A DNA stretch of 64,000 nucleotides, taken from Rallus limicola. Its lineage: Eukaryota; Chordata; Aves; Gruiformes; Rallidae. Under the pieces are notes generated by a model that was given only the letters and a program-made list of their open reading frames with translations, was not told where the DNA came from and searched no databases. Below are positions 51,036 through 64,000 of the stretch, in pieces. The first letter of the stretch is position 1; every line of letters starts with the position of its first letter. A program made the position numbers and the translations under genes. The stretch lies in assembly GCA_022605955.1 (NCBI GenBank), contig JAKCOZ010000008.1:22135083-22199082 (forward strand), in the 5' to 3' direction.

Positions 51036-51829
51036 AGTTCACTACTCCATCATTATGTTCTGATGTCATGTCCCTAACCTCAGAACATAAAAGGACCTTC
51101 AGCCTGACTGTTGTGAACTCATTAGAAATACAAAATGTTTTCAGATAATTGTTCGTAGTGTGTTTTCAGACCTATTCCTGTACAAAGCCCTCAGCTGCTT
51201 CCTCTTCCTGTCACTACAATTCCAGTTTTCACATCTCCTGTGTGTATCTAGCCAGTGTACCCAGTGAGATACAAGTCTCTACCTGAATCAGGTGCCGTTA
51301 CATGTATTCACTGGACAACAGCATTTAAGGACAGGAAAAGTTTGCATGTAAGGACAGCCATTTGAGAGGGCAAGTTAAGAATTCAGATGAGCTTTTGCAA
51401 GTGCGCTGCACCCCAAAAGAGCCCACCCCAGTGAGTCTGACTTGTGTTGGTTGCAGTGAGTGAGCCTTGATGTTCCTCCAGTCTCTCTTAAAGCAAGCAG
51501 CTAAAGCTAATGGGCCGGCTGCAGTGCATCCTCCTCAGCTAACAGAGCAGGACACTGCCAGCTCTTGCCTTTTTGACTGGATCACGAGAGACCTTGATTA
51601 GAGCATAAAACATTGATTATGTGAAACTTTCAATTGCTTTCACATTTGTAGTTGAGCTTGATGTGCCTGTGGGATGCTTGTGGGTGTTCAGGATTTAGGT
51701 GGTAATCTTATTTTACCTGTTTTTGTTACTGGCTGAAAAGTGCAGAGTTGAGGGGATGTTTATCTTGTCGTGTTTTTTGCTGGTGGAGAAATGCAAAGAA
51801 AAGAAATCCCTTCTGGCATGGGAAATGAT

Positions 51830-52075
51830 ACTACATTTCATTTAAATAATGAGCAAATTTTATTGTGCACCAAGCCAACTTACAAACGTGATCTCTGGAA
51901 CTCGCATTTTTAATTACAAGGGGAAAAACGGAATTAGTTCATTAATGCTGTGAAAAGGAACAGTGACCTACCTGCCAAATGGCAAGGTGGAAATAATTAA
52001 TCTGGTCAATTAAAAAGAAACTGATAAATTAAAATGCAAAGCCTTCCATGTGGTGCATTAAGTTAGGCAGTCATG
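51830..52075. promoter_or_regulatory. AT-rich cluster of homeodomain-type motifs (candidate enhancer)
   Basis: The stretch has many ATTA/TAAT cores (for example TTTTTAATTACAAG, TTCATTAATGC, AAATAATTAATCTGG, GGTCAATTAAAAAG) and some retained CpGs, in an otherwise more GC-rich intergenic region. It resembles vertebrate conserved enhancers in composition only; conservation is untested. Confidence 0.25.
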
Positions 52076-55000
52076 ATTTCCAGAGCGCGTGTTTAATGTC
52101 AGACTCGATCCTTCCTTTTCTTGCTTGACTTGATTCTACGTTTGGCAAGTCCTGTTAGTGAGTGGTTTGGTGTTCAGGGCCAGCCTGCAAATTCGTACGC
52201 CCTGGCACATTTTGCAAAAGAGACCTTGCAAGATCAAGCTCTTTATGAAATCTAACTGATGAAATGTGCATGCTTTGGTTTTTATTTTTATATTACACTC
52301 CCACACACCTCATTCCCTTTGCTTTGCTTTCTTTCCCACTGTTAAATGTCACTTGCCTTTCCTTTCTTTAAAAGACCCAGACGCAGTGCTGAATTGCCAG
52401 GGTCATCTCAATCAATTTATGACCTTAAAAATGTGATCCACACGGAAACTACTTGAGCTGCTGGAGCTGAACCCTAAAGTATACAGCATATTTGCTCCAC
52501 AGAACTGGAAATAGTAAAACAGTTCCTTTTCTATAAATAGCAGTAACTCCTCTTGACATTTACAAGTACATAGTATTTTTTTTACACGCTGCATGATCTC
52601 AAAAGTGCTTAACAGATCAGTGAACTGTGTATCTGCTCAGCGTAGGTAACTGCAAAGCCATTATGTGCCCTGCACCATCCCTCACAAAAGCTCAGGACAT
52701 TTACATTAGCTCCTGTCCATCTCAAGGCCATAAATTGCGATAAGAAATATGGGCTACTTACTGAATGGTTGACCAGTGCTCTGGTGCAGCCTACAGGAAA
52801 ATATGAATGTTATTGTTTACTTTAACTAGGGCATATATCATACAGAGCCAAGGTCTTCTCGTTTGTTAAGATGAGAGCTGCTCTCATTGGAAATACTTCG
52901 GGGCACGTCCCATTGCTAGGGAAAATTCAAATTGAAAAGCAAAAGCCAGGCAGAGAATGGCTTGAAAGTTCTATATCTGAGGTGTTAGAATTGGCAAGCA
53001 TTAAAAATACAGTGAGTGAGCCAAGTCAGACATTTTTGTGATGTGGTAAAAATAAGCAATGTGTGTTGTAGCCTCTTCAGGAGGCGTGGGTTTGCCTTGT
53101 GAAGGAGAACAGTATGAGATGGAATAAACAGCTGTGGCCAGAAATCAAATTCCTGGCAGTGCAGCAGCTCCAATCCTCCTCCTCCAAAACTACAAATCAC
53201 CCGGGGGATTCCCCTCACCCTGGCTCCCACCAGCAAGTCTGCAAAATCATTGGGCAGCCCCCACAACATGGTTTTAACTCCTGAACATGTGTCAATAGAG
53301 TTCCTCACTAAATCCTTAGGACGTCATGATTCAGATCTGAATTATACACTCTGCACCCATTTTTCCCATCTAAATCAGCAAATCATTGTCTGTGTCCAGC
53401 TGGGAATTTCCTCCCAGAGAGGAGGGGACACACAATCAGCTCCTCGCAGTGACTGAGTGCAAGCATGCAGCTTCATAGGGAATGGCATAGGAAAAGGGCA
53501 GATGGGGAAAACATATTTATTTACTCTAAATGAGCACAGAATATATAAAACCTGCCCTGGGGTATGAAACTTGCAAAACTCTGTTAGAATCATCAGGTTT
53601 CCCAACACCTCTCTCAACTTCTGCTGAAACACCCCTATAAAACCCAAGGTGGGTGTCATTGCTGTGTGATGAAAGGTATCCCAATTAGAGAGATAAGCCT
53701 TCCAAGAGCAGCTAAAGTGTTGCTGAGGCCAGATACATATTGGAGGCTGCCCTGACATGGCAGGTTATACAAGCATTGCCAAAGTTGAGGGAAATCCCAG
53801 CCACTCTGGTGTCCACTGGGAGTGGCTGGACCATGTTACAGACTTTGTCCCTCTTGCTTGTAAGGCTTGCTCTCCTCTTATCCTTCTGTGTGCCCCACAC
53901 CCGGGGGGTGCTGGCTGTCATGTGCAGTTCAATCTCAGATCCAAAAGTCCATCTAAGCTGTGCAATAAGACCCTCTTATGCTCCTTCCTTGAGGTCTCCT
54001 TCCATGTTGTAAATTTAGGCTGTTTAATGGAAACTGCCACTTTCCCTCCTTGTCCCCATACACTTTGCCTCAGGGCTTTGATACCACAACCGATGGTTGT
54101 GTCTTTGAGCTCAACCCTAGCACTGTGTGTAACAGCAGAACTGCTGTAGGAATAAACAACCCCCAGTTTGTGTTTCATGATAACACCTGGTTTTTTTACC
54201 ACAACCCAACCATGGAAGAAAAGAGAGGGTATCAGGCAGGTCATTCAAAACATGTTGGCAACAGTCCAGCTGGCTCAGCATCCCATTTCTGAGGCCCCAA
54301 GCAGGAGGTCTGCATGCATTGGGATGCTGCTTTTTGCCCCCAGGGGCTGTAGCCTGGCCAGTTCCTGGCTCTCCAAAGGAACAAGCAACCTTGCAAGAGC
54401 AGTGACATACCTCCCATGCAGGTGCGTGCTTTCAGGTAGTGTCTCAGCATGCTGTATGCTAAGGCATGGATTCCCAAAGATATTTGGGAACTTCTTGCTG
54501 GAATGGTGAGGCTCAGGTGCCTACATGTCATGCAGATCTTGGCCTGAGGGCTCTGTTGCTTCATCTGCAGTTATTTCACCCCTTGTCCTTGGGCCAGAAA
54601 GGGAAATGGCAGAGGGGTTGCAAAGGTTATTATAAGCCAATTCTGCACTCAGGGACCTCATAGTTCGGGTCCTGCTTCTCCACTCCTGGGGACAGGAGAA
54701 GAGCTGCTTCCCTTTATGGTGGGGGCTGTCCCCCCTACACAGGGCAGCCCCTGTGGTTTTCTCCAGCAATTGATAGGATGCTCAGGGCCAAAGGAGGGGA
54801 GCACAGTGCACAGCAGCAGCTGAACATTAGTACATCAAGTGTATGATCAAAACATGAGTGGCTTTTGGCCCTCCCTGCTCGTGAACGCTGTGTTTTCCCA
54901 ACAGGCTGTGCCTTCTGAGGCTGCAGCTTAATCGTCCTGCTCTGTCTGTCCCCATCACACCCACGCTGTACTCGTCTTCATTTCGAAACGTAAACACACG

Positions 55001-58000
55001 TCTCTGAGGAAGCTTCCAGGCTATGGCATGTTTTATGCGTCTTTATTAGCTCCATTCAAATGCTGGAGATTACATGATGTCTGGGTTTCCTTGCAGTCAA
55101 ACTTAATATCCTGAAAAATGGGAAATTTTACTGAAATCCTGCAGTGCTGGCCAGGGTGTGGGAGGGTCTGCTCTGCCATTTCCATGCCTGTGTTGTTGCC
55201 ATGGACGTGCAGAACTATCTGACTCGAATATGTTCCTTTTATTGTGTGTGGTCTTGGTTTGGGTGTTTTGGGTAGGGGCTTGATTGGGGTTTTTATCAGG
55301 GTAGGGCAAATGCACTTTAGGAATATTGCCTCTGCCCAGTTTAAGTTACTGTGACGCTGTGATGCAAATTCAAGATGTGCGAAAATGAACGAACCTACAG
55401 GGGAAGAAATTGTGGTGAAAACTGACCATATTACATGGAAAAGGCACTCCATCTACTGAGTGTTATGGGAAAACAAACAGAAATAGCTGTGAGAAATAAT
55501 CACAAGGATATGAAATGCACGCTGGTTCTTAACTAGTATAAATATTCATTGCTTCAGGGGAGCCAGGCAAGCTGACATCAGTTGAGGATATTAGCCACAT
55601 GTCATGTATTGAAATATTTCTTTTTGTGTGAAGGAGAAAGGAGGTGGCTGCTAGCAACTGCATTTGCAGGCAGAGCTGAGGCCAGGTCCCTCAGAGTCAG
55701 GGGAGTGCACCTTGGCTTCCCTGCCCATCAAGGCCCTTCATCCCATGCCAACACCCTCACTGGCACAGGTGCTCCTGCTCAGCTGCTACCAGCCCGTGTT
55801 TCATTCAGTTGGGATGAACTGTGGAGCGTTTCTCCTTGGGTGCTCTGCTGTATAAATGGGATGGTCAGAGAGGGAAGGTGCTAGAGGGTCTGTGTCAGAA
55901 GCACTAAGCTGGACCTTGAGGGCTGCACAACTACGTGGTATTATCAGCTGCAGGGTTACTGACACACGGTGACAGGCTTCAAATGACCACCACCTCTGCT
56001 CTCTAGTGAGGACAGGCAGGCTGTCGGGGGAAAAAGTGCAGGAATGGAGAATTCTCAGTAGGCAATGTCACCAGGTTTACTCCCCAAGTTGAAGATAAAG
56101 CTCCCACTGAATGAAATCTGGCACAAATCCTTGTTAAATGGAAATGTAGTTACTGTAGTGCTAGCGTAGTACCCAGGAAGGTTCCTCCAGGATTGCATCA
56201 GGTTGCAGGGATTCAAATGCAGGAGGCAAAAAAAAAAAAAAAAAAGGCAGTCAAGAGAATGCATAAGTGAATCTGTCTTTGTTCAGTGTCAGGAAATTAA
56301 TGCCAGCTTCTTAAGGCATGGGAAATGACATTGGCTGCCAAATACAAAGTGCTCTGGATTTCATGGGAATAATTATGACAGTGACATATTTTCTTAACTT
56401 GACCTTGGGCCACATACTAAATGGAGAGAAGTAAATTTGGCACTATGAATGCAAACTGAGCCAGGGTAACTTATATCTGTGGAGGATCTGGCCTTAGAGT
56501 TCTGCGCCACGGGGCCAAATCCTGCTGTCGTGTTAGTGTAAATTGGACTGTGTTTTGCTGAATTGGATGGGTCCTGGGGCTTACACTGGCTAAGTGCAAG
56601 CATAATTCAGCTCTTGGTGAGGACCGCTACCTCGTGGAGGTCAGAGGTATCCCGACTGAGCAAATCACCAGCTCCCGTGCAGCTCTCACAGGACCACTGT
56701 AAAACAGGAAAGTAGTGGGAGCCATAAAGCTATCCCCAAGCTCCCCCCAGAGCAGTGGAAGGGGCTTGATAGAAATGTGGTGACAAGTTGGGCATGATGG
56801 AGTCCTAACTGGAGTCACACCAATGCTTGCAGACAACTGACCAGAGATAAATTCAGAGACACCTTTCTGAAAGGCTGAGCACACATTCACCCATGGCTAA
56901 AATGAAATCTTCGTTTGCGCAGCTGTGGTTTGTACTTCTGGATGTTTCTAATGTGTTAATTATCAACCTAGTCCTGCTTCTTTGGCACCTGCCTCTAACA
57001 ACGCCCTAAAATCAAATGAAAAAGCAGTTGTTAGCATTATTACATATTTCTTTGTGCTACATTGCACCCAGATTAACACCTGATGGCCCTGGGATCAAAT
57101 AACAAGCAAAGTGACAGTGCCAGGAAATGTTTTGCGTCCTTATTCTGGGCTCAATTCCCTATGTTTAACACAAGAATAAATAAAGGAGCACTGATCTATC
57201 AGAACAATAGGATAAGCAAAACCCACGCTCAGGCCAACTTATATGTCCATTAGATAACGGGAGAACATAGCAGACTGGCAAAAATATTTTAGGAAGGGAA
57301 ATAAAATGTCATAGCTCACTCTTGGTTTACTTTTTTATAGTGGTTACATGGCAGAAATATTAAGCAAATGTTGTCATGTAGGTTACCTTCCCCACCATCC
57401 TGAAGACAAAGCTGATTACTTTGGTTAAAGCTCAAAATGAAAGCATTAGTTGTTTAGGTTTCTTGTGTAAAAATGCATCTACTTGGCAAACAGAAATTTG
57501 AGAAATAAATTCCACAGAACATGGTACAGTCTTAAATTATGGGAGGTTAATACACATCCTCAGTGTTTTCAAACACAAAAGACAGGAGTATCTATTTGAT
57601 GCATCTCCCATGGGAGGAATAATCGGACTTCTAACATGTGAAAACACCAGAGCCAAGGTAGAGCCCTGCTGTTCCTCCATCACAGAAGAATATGTACTTT
57701 TGAAATTTTATCAGCTAGAAAATCAATGAGTAGGGTTTTGGATTTCATAGAGGAATTTTACTGGGTTTTTTTTTAGGTCCAAATGATAAAAACGCTATAA
57801 ATTCTATCTTAGACTCTGCAAGTGAAAGGTTTAAGAGATTATGTGAGTAAATCATTCATCCCTTCTGAATATCCTGCTGATAAAAGGGATCCCCTGATGT
57901 GATATGTACTGTCAGGTTTGAATTTGAAGCAGAGAATTTCTTTCAAGTTCCCTTTAGGGAATCTGTACATTTTACACTGAATATTAGGAACACCTCTCCA

Positions 58001-58900
58001 GGCATGGAGAGGAAGCCAGAATGAGGCCCTAAAGCCATAGAGAAATTATCAGAAAGAGATAAACTGGTTTCCTTTTTTATTAAATTCTCCTATAACCAGC
58101 TTTATAACCTAGCAAGTCACAAAAATTTCACAGTACATTACACATGCTCACTTGCAGGCATGTCACGAGATCAGGGAGGAGGCTCTGCGCATTCTGCCCT
58201 GGGCTGAGCACAAAGGCAGAGGGCAAGGTTCCCACATCCCCCTTCCTGAGACACCAGTCCCACTCTTAACAGCTTTATATTCTGTCAACTGTTTCATTGC
58301 TATTAACTCTTGTTATTGGCATTTCATGTGTTCCAAAGCTTGGATGTGATTCTTGGGCAGGAGCAGGCCCAGAGGCTTTTAGGTGTTGGCAGAAAAGAAG
58401 GTGCTACCCATTACACCAGGAGAAGCTGTGGCTGTTCCACATCTCTGCAGGAACTGTGATTCCTGTCTTGTATGTAGCTGCAAGGGTTCCTTAGAGGCTG
58501 CTGGGGACACACTCTCCTGTGTAAACAAATGCTCCCTACGGTATAACTAGGGATGATGGGACTGGTACCTGAAACTGCTCCATCCACCCTCACACATCAA
58601 ATCTCCCTCCCACCCCCATGCCTCATGATGCTGAGAGGCAGCATAAAAACCTCGCTGCCTTCCCTTGTAGGGCCTTGCTCCCCCTAAATATGAGGAAAGC
58701 AGCAGCTAGGAGCTCCTGGAGAGCCAAAAGCCAATGCCTGGACCAGGGGGAGCAGTGATCACTTCAGGGCAGCGACTGCCCTAGCCTACTGCCTTTCACT
58801 ATTTGTTTCTGGCTTTCCTTTTGCCTTCCTTCTCTCCAACGAGGAGGAGCAGTGAACTCTAGCGTGGGCTAAGAAAAAAGGAATTGTGCGACCTTTTTGT
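52076..58900. other. Intergenic DNA, no recognised gene
   Basis: There are several unrecognised frames up to about 139 codons, heavily overlapping between strands in the GC-richer 53-56 kb part, as expected by chance. An A18 run lies at 56228-56245. I found no named transposon. Confidence 0.5.
56228..56245. repeat. A18 homopolymer
   Basis: Eighteen consecutive A bases occur with no recognisable retroelement body upstream. Confidence 0.85.
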
Positions 58901-58916
58901 GCTTGGAGTGAATATT

Positions 58917-59135
58917 AGCTGCCGGCATTTGCCCGGTCTCATCCCCAGCAGCCCGGCTGTCCCAGGCCCTCGGCAGGGACCCGAGGAGGGGGATGCCGGT
59001 ACCGGGGGTGCTGGCCGTGCAGCTCCCTGCCCGCGGCCGCCCGCAGCCGGGTGCGGGCCGGGCCAAACCTGGCGTAGCAGCACCCTCTGTAGCACGGCTG
59101 GAGCATGGCAGCAGCCGCCCGGGCGGCTCCCTGAA
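58917..59135. promoter_or_regulatory. Small CpG-rich cluster (candidate promoter or enhancer)
   Basis: About 20 CpG dinucleotides lie within roughly 215 bases of GC-rich sequence, including GCGGCCGC and several CCGGG motifs. The surrounding DNA is CpG-poor. CpGs continue more thinly to about 59580. I see no recognisable first coding exon; overlapping short frames on both strands look like GC-rich artefacts. It could be the promoter of a non-coding RNA, an enhancer, or a promoter of a gene whose coding part is beyond the window. Confidence 0.35.
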
Positions 59136-59599
59136 GGTTACACAAAGGCATGTGCTGCCAGGGGAAGAATGATGTCGCTCTGATAAATCAGGCGGTATTT
59201 CCTAATGGAGATGTCTCCACACCTGCCTCGCACCTACGGACAGTTGCGTGGATTATATTGGTGCGGTGGCGATCTCCCTGCCGTCGAGATGGCTGAAGTA
59301 GCGGTCAGATGACAGCCATCAGAAGACGTGGCTGCTTTTGTTTTAGAAACGTGATGTGCGTTGACCTGCTCTGCAGGGGAAGAGTGAAGGATTTATGTGT
59401 GCTCTGAAACCCCCGTCCCTCAGCTCTGATGGAGAAGCAGACCCTCCTGCTCCGCATGGGAGCTGCAGTGATAAATACTATTGACAGAGCAAGAAAATCA
59501 GATACGCCATGTCAGAGCTCTTGCGTTTCTGTTTGCCGGCTGTTTGAGCGGCCGTGAATCAGTGGAGGAGGACACAAAGAGCTCTGTGAGGCACCAGAG

Positions 59600-62500
59600 A
59601 AATGCAGTTAAGAAAAATCTGAGCTGTGTTAATTTGGAAGGCGGCTGTTAGAAAACAGTTCAGCCCAACAGGATCTGAGTGTTAGCCAACTCCCTCTGCC
59701 CTCTCCCACGGGAAAGAAGGTTATAAAATAAACCCGACTCATAAAAAGCTGTTAGTCAACCTGTTCCCTGCTTGTAACACAGGATGGCAAGGGTCCTAGA
59801 GGCAGAGTTGGGGGGAAGGAGAAGGTAAGCAGCAAGGAATTCAGAGAAGGGGATGACTGTGTGCAGCAGAAGACAAAAGTACCATGGAGAAGCTCAGATC
59901 ATTCAGAGACAGTGTGTAAATTCACCTCAGAAAGTTTAAAAGCCATCAGTCCCATGTTCCAGGCAAAAATCTGGTGCTTGCTTTTTCCTTCTCCAAGCAG
60001 TTCCCAGTGGGGTGGCTGTGGGCATGTGGGTGTCTGCCAGGGCTGGAGCTGTGCTGTTGGGGTCATCCTGAACTGTGTGTATGGGAGTCCTTGGCCCTGT
60101 GCTCAGAGCCACGAGGGCTGCATGGGCTGTACCCCAATGAAGGCTGCACCTGGCTGGCTGGGTCCAGGTGGAGGATCGGGACCTACTGCTGACTTACCTT
60201 TGTAAAACAGCAATGTTTTCTTAACATGCAGTGGTTGTACCATGGGAAACATGGGTTTAGATGTTTTCTAGGCAGCATCTTAAGTAGGTGGAAACAAGGC
60301 TTCTTGTCACTGAATTTGACTGGGGTTGTAGCATTTCAGTACTTTCAAAAAGCTGCTCTTGGATGGCTTGAAATAGTCTGTAAAAATGGGTATTTTCTAA
60401 GGTGCCAATTTAAAGCTCATTGAAGTCAATGATAACTTTTTTATTGGCTTCCCTGGGCTTCAGTTTGGGCTATAAACTATACGGAGTTTAGGGGAAGAAC
60501 CCCCAAAATAGCAACATTTTGTACTGAAGCTGTTGGATTTGGCAAGGTTTGCTGTATGAGCTGGATTTATTAGTTTAACTACAGGCAAGGTCTAGGAAAA
60601 TGATGCTAATCAAGAGGTTCTTTGGAAAATTAGTCCAAATGCCTCAGTTCTACTTAACAGAATAACATCAGCCAAAAAAATGTTGTTTTGCTGACAGTAA
60701 AACCTGAAAGTTTATTGGGATTGAAAGCCTCTCTTACCTTATTTAGAAAATGTTTCTCTGTGAGTCATGGGTGGGACACACTGCCCAAAAGAGGTGCAGA
60801 GGACTGCAGAACAGCTGTTTGCTGTATCAGTTACGTCTCAGTATTTCTCTGCAGTGTCTCCCAGACTGTGTGCACACTTGGATATACTTACACTGCTGAT
60901 TAACAGCAAATTGACTGAAGCTGGGAGGATTTTAACACTAACTCACTTTTCAGCATTCCCACACTTGTGTAAATCACTCCTAAGGACTCCAGCCAGGACT
61001 GCTACCAGAGGCTTTCATTCTCCATGTCCCTACACCAGCATGGAGTGACAGAGACAAGCGGGCCTTCTCCGAAAGGCCAGCCTGTGGCTCGTGCAAGCTG
61101 ACGTGGCACCTTGCGCAGGCACTGGTGAAGGTGCACACCACAAGAGCACTGTGTGCTCTGCCATTTAAATGTGGCAGATGTGCAAGGAAAGCCTAGAGAT
61201 GCCCCTTGCTTTGCTTGTGAAAGAAGGTGTTTTTTTTACCATCCTCTCTCAGGTGTTTGTGCTAAAAGCTGTTTTTGTGGAAAATCTGTTTTGTGGACTA
61301 GTTCTTGATAAACTAGATGTTATTCACATGTATCTTTTTCCCATATGAACTACATGTCATGATGTGAAGGTGATGTGGGTTGTTCCAGGCATACTCACTG
61401 CTTAAGAAGACAGCAGGATTTAGCAGAGGCCTAGAATTTAGGTTTTATTGGTTGAAAGGCCAAAGGGAGAGATAAAGGAAGAGAAGCCTGGAGGAGAGGA
61501 GAAGATGGATCTTTGTCAGTGCTTATCTTTCAGTCCACACAGCCACATTATCATGTTGCTGTCCTGAATCTGCAAACTGTTTTAGGGCCACACTCTGCTG
61601 TCTTTGCTGGAGTCTAAAGCCAGTGTGGATGCATTCAAGTTTTGAACTCAGTCACCTAAAATAGGATTTTAAAAGTAAGATATTGTGGATGGGGCTGCTC
61701 AAATAAGCTTTTATTCTTGTGTGTAACTTCATTTTTAGAGGAAAAATGTTCCACTCCTTATCTGTCTTCTTACCCAATAGGAAACACCCCCAACTTCCCC
61801 AAGGAAGACTAATCATGCTTCTCTCAGAATTGTACAAGAAGAGTCTTGTCACTTATATGTCTAATCATAAAATCAGCCACCCCTTGATTACTGACATTTT
61901 TTTTACCATCTCTGACCACACAGCTGAACACAAGTGTCCCTGCCATCCACTGCCTCTGTTCTGCTGGTGGTGTCAGCAGACATTTGATTAACTCCAGAGA
62001 TTTGAGCATCAAGGGGATTCAGGGTGAGGCATGAAGTAAATCACATCTCAAGCCCTTTGTGCCTCCCCTGCTCCACCCACCAGCGCAGATGGGCTGCTGG
62101 CAGAATGGCAGTTCGAGGCCTTTCCTGGAGCGATGTGTGCTGTAGTAACTGTGGGGGTAATGGGGGGAAAAGGGTCTGCCCACTGCATTACGATAGAGCT
62201 TCTCATGCTACACGGGTGGCAAGCCCTTGTAAGGTCTGGGGACAAGAACCTTTCACGAGACGCATGGTAAGGACAAGGTGTAAAGGCTGTTAGTTCAAAT
62301 CCTGGAGATTGGCCTCAGTTACGGCAGTGATTGTGTGTGGGGTGCATCTTGTGCTGCTCATCTTTTGGGTACTGATGCCATAACAGAGGGCTGAGGGCTT
62401 CCTTCTAGCGGCCACCAGAAAAAGCAGAGGCTATTGCTTAGGGATCCGTGCTTGTCTGCAGCTGTTTGCCCTTCACAGCTCCCCAGGAGCATGATCAGCT

Positions 62501-64000
62501 CTTTCTGGGTAGTGTTTTCCACTTGCATTTTTTAAATTAAAACAGTGATTTTTTAGCTGTGGACAAAAAAAGAATTGTGCTGGCTTAGGGTGTTAATTTA
62601 GGCAGATCTTACTGTATTTCTAAGGCACATAAACCATTATGAGGTGTCCTCCCTTTTCTCTAAATAAAAATGTATGTGCTTTCCTTTAAAAATGTATTTT
62701 ATGTGTAAGTCACATAGTGATAACATTAAATGTGGTATAAAGATGGTAATAAAACTGGTTGTAACATTTATATATTTTTCATGACCGAAGTGCTTTGCAG
62801 TTGGAGGTGCTGTAAGTGTGTGCTTGTCACTGGAGGAAGTGACACACACTGCAAAAGATGACAGCCGCCTGACCCCAGGACCCGTGGCCACAGGAGGGTT
62901 GGGTGTCTGTTGCTGAGGAAGATGCTGTGGTGGACAGGGAGGAAAATATTGTTTGGATGGAGAGGGGATCCCGCACAGAGGTGTGTGCTGATGCATCAGA
63001 GGAGGAAGCTCCAGTCCCAGGTCTCCCGTTGTGTCTCAGCTCTGCTGCTTTCCCCTCTCCATCAGTAGCCGAGGCATCTTCACATGAGGGTCATTGTGTT
63101 CAGCATCACCCACTCAGAAACCTCAGGTTGTCTGGTGTGCAGTGTACTCTCAGAGGAAAAGCATATAAAAACAGAGAAGGAAAAGGGAAGAACCAGGAAA
63201 ATCCTCCTACCGACATTTTCTGCAGGGTTTCCTGGGCGCTCTTTTTCTATGTCTGATCTGTTGCAACAGGATGGAGGAAATTCCAGGCGCGCTGACTGCC
63301 CTCTAGCCGTATATTGTAAAACAGCCACATTTTACACAGCTCCTTATCCTTTTATGGGGATTTTTCTTCCGGAGGGAGCCGGAGGGCCCTGTGTCTTCCC
63401 TGAAGGGTAGCAGGATTGGGGAGCACATGTCAGAGCCGGCTGACCCTGTCACCTCTGCTTATTTGCGTGGCCACAGGAAACGAGGAAGAGATGATGCGCT
63501 TAGTGCAGCTAATCCTGGCTGTAGCACCGTGATGAAAGTCACACACTAGGAAACTGCTAGAGCATGTGAGCATCACTGAACAGTCAGCCATGGAAAGGTC
63601 TCTGAACTGCTCTCTGTTAGAGGGCATTCAACATTTGCAGAGGCACAAATCTGCAAAGTGAATTTTTTTTTGAGTGTCCACTGACTTTTACAGAACACAC
63701 ACAATTACTGTTAAAGGGCTGGTGTTCCCTCAGTCATTGCCCATTACTGCACTTCAGATGCCATTCTGTGGCATGACTTTTAAAACTTTGTTTTTTAAAG
63801 GTCACACAGTTTATGCTTTATGCTGCATAATATATAATACAATTCCCCTGTAAATTAGAAACACACTTTACATCCTGCGGCTGTGCTTCATGGAGGTGTA
63901 CAAGATGGGTCTCCTCTTGGGGAAGCACTTGTGGGAAATACTTAGTGTCACCATAATCCTGGGCTTTACGGACCAGTAACAAGCTAAGGAGGCCTCTCTA
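59600..64000. other. Intergenic DNA to window end, no recognised gene
   Basis: Short frames occur on both strands (up to about 119 codons), none recognised. An isolated TTCAAATCC box near 62293 is not part of a tRNA cloverleaf. I see no named repeat. Confidence 0.5.

Noticed and set aside
53000..56900. Many overlapping frames of 60-139 codons
   Set aside because: They overlap on both strands in GC-richer DNA with no recognisable domains or splice-consistent extension.
58859..59183. Frames in the CpG cluster (for example 99 codons +, 78 codons -)
   Set aside because: They are Pro/Gly/Ala-rich translations of GC-rich DNA in several frames at once, typical of chance.
62216..62305. tRNA-like TTCAAATCC B-box
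   Set aside because: No matching A-box at proper spacing and no cloverleaf could be built.
29453..64000. PDE11A 3' exons on the - strand
   Set aside because: I looked by eye for the conserved C-terminal phosphodiesterase segment and found none. TBLASTN would be decisive.

Overview
The window is vertebrate nuclear DNA, almost certainly from a bird. The evidence is a split gene with short exons and fairly compact introns, two 3'-truncated CR1 LINE tails ending in the typical ATTCTGTG-like 3' motif, and two solo LTRs of the ERVL type that is common in avian genomes. The species cannot be fixed from the sequence alone. No bacterial-style operon, CRISPR array or phage module is present.

Region 1 (1-24871, + strand) is the 3' half of AGPS, the peroxisomal alkylglycerone-phosphate synthase (alkyl-DHAP synthase) of ether-lipid and plasmalogen synthesis. 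Twelve coding exons splice in frame with GT-AG introns and encode the last 365 residues, which align without gaps to residues 294-658 of the 658-residue mammalian enzyme. They cover the second part of the FAD-binding domain and the whole catalytic cap and C-terminus. The positions known to matter (Arg419, Arg515, Tyr578, the three His at 615-617 and the C-terminal tail) are all intact. The N-terminal PTS2 targeting signal and the first FAD-binding segment lie upstream of the window. The introns hold a sense-strand CR1 tail, a sense-strand solo ERVL LTR, a second CR1 tail, C-rich and T-rich tracts, an 11-bp-stem hairpin and a 20-bp perfect palindrome.

Region 2 (24872 to about 28850) is the AGPS 3' UTR and flank. 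A proximal AATAAA lies about 170 bases after the stop codon. Three further AATAAA hexamers near 28.0-28.7 kb would give a much longer 3' UTR. A solo ERVL LTR with a near-perfect 5-bp target duplication follows at 28856-29447.

Region 3 (about 29450-64000) is roughly 35 kb in which I recognise no protein-coding gene. Open frames there are short, unrecognised and mostly overlapping on both strands. Base composition looks visibly more GC-rich than in the AGPS introns. The region contains homopolymer tracts (19 G; 23 and 26 T), a small CpG-rich cluster near 59 kb that could be a promoter or enhancer, AT-rich homeodomain-type motif clusters near 52 kb, and a few short inverted or tandem repeats. 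In mammals the intronless TTC30 genes and PDE11A follow AGPS; no TTC30 reading frame is visible here.
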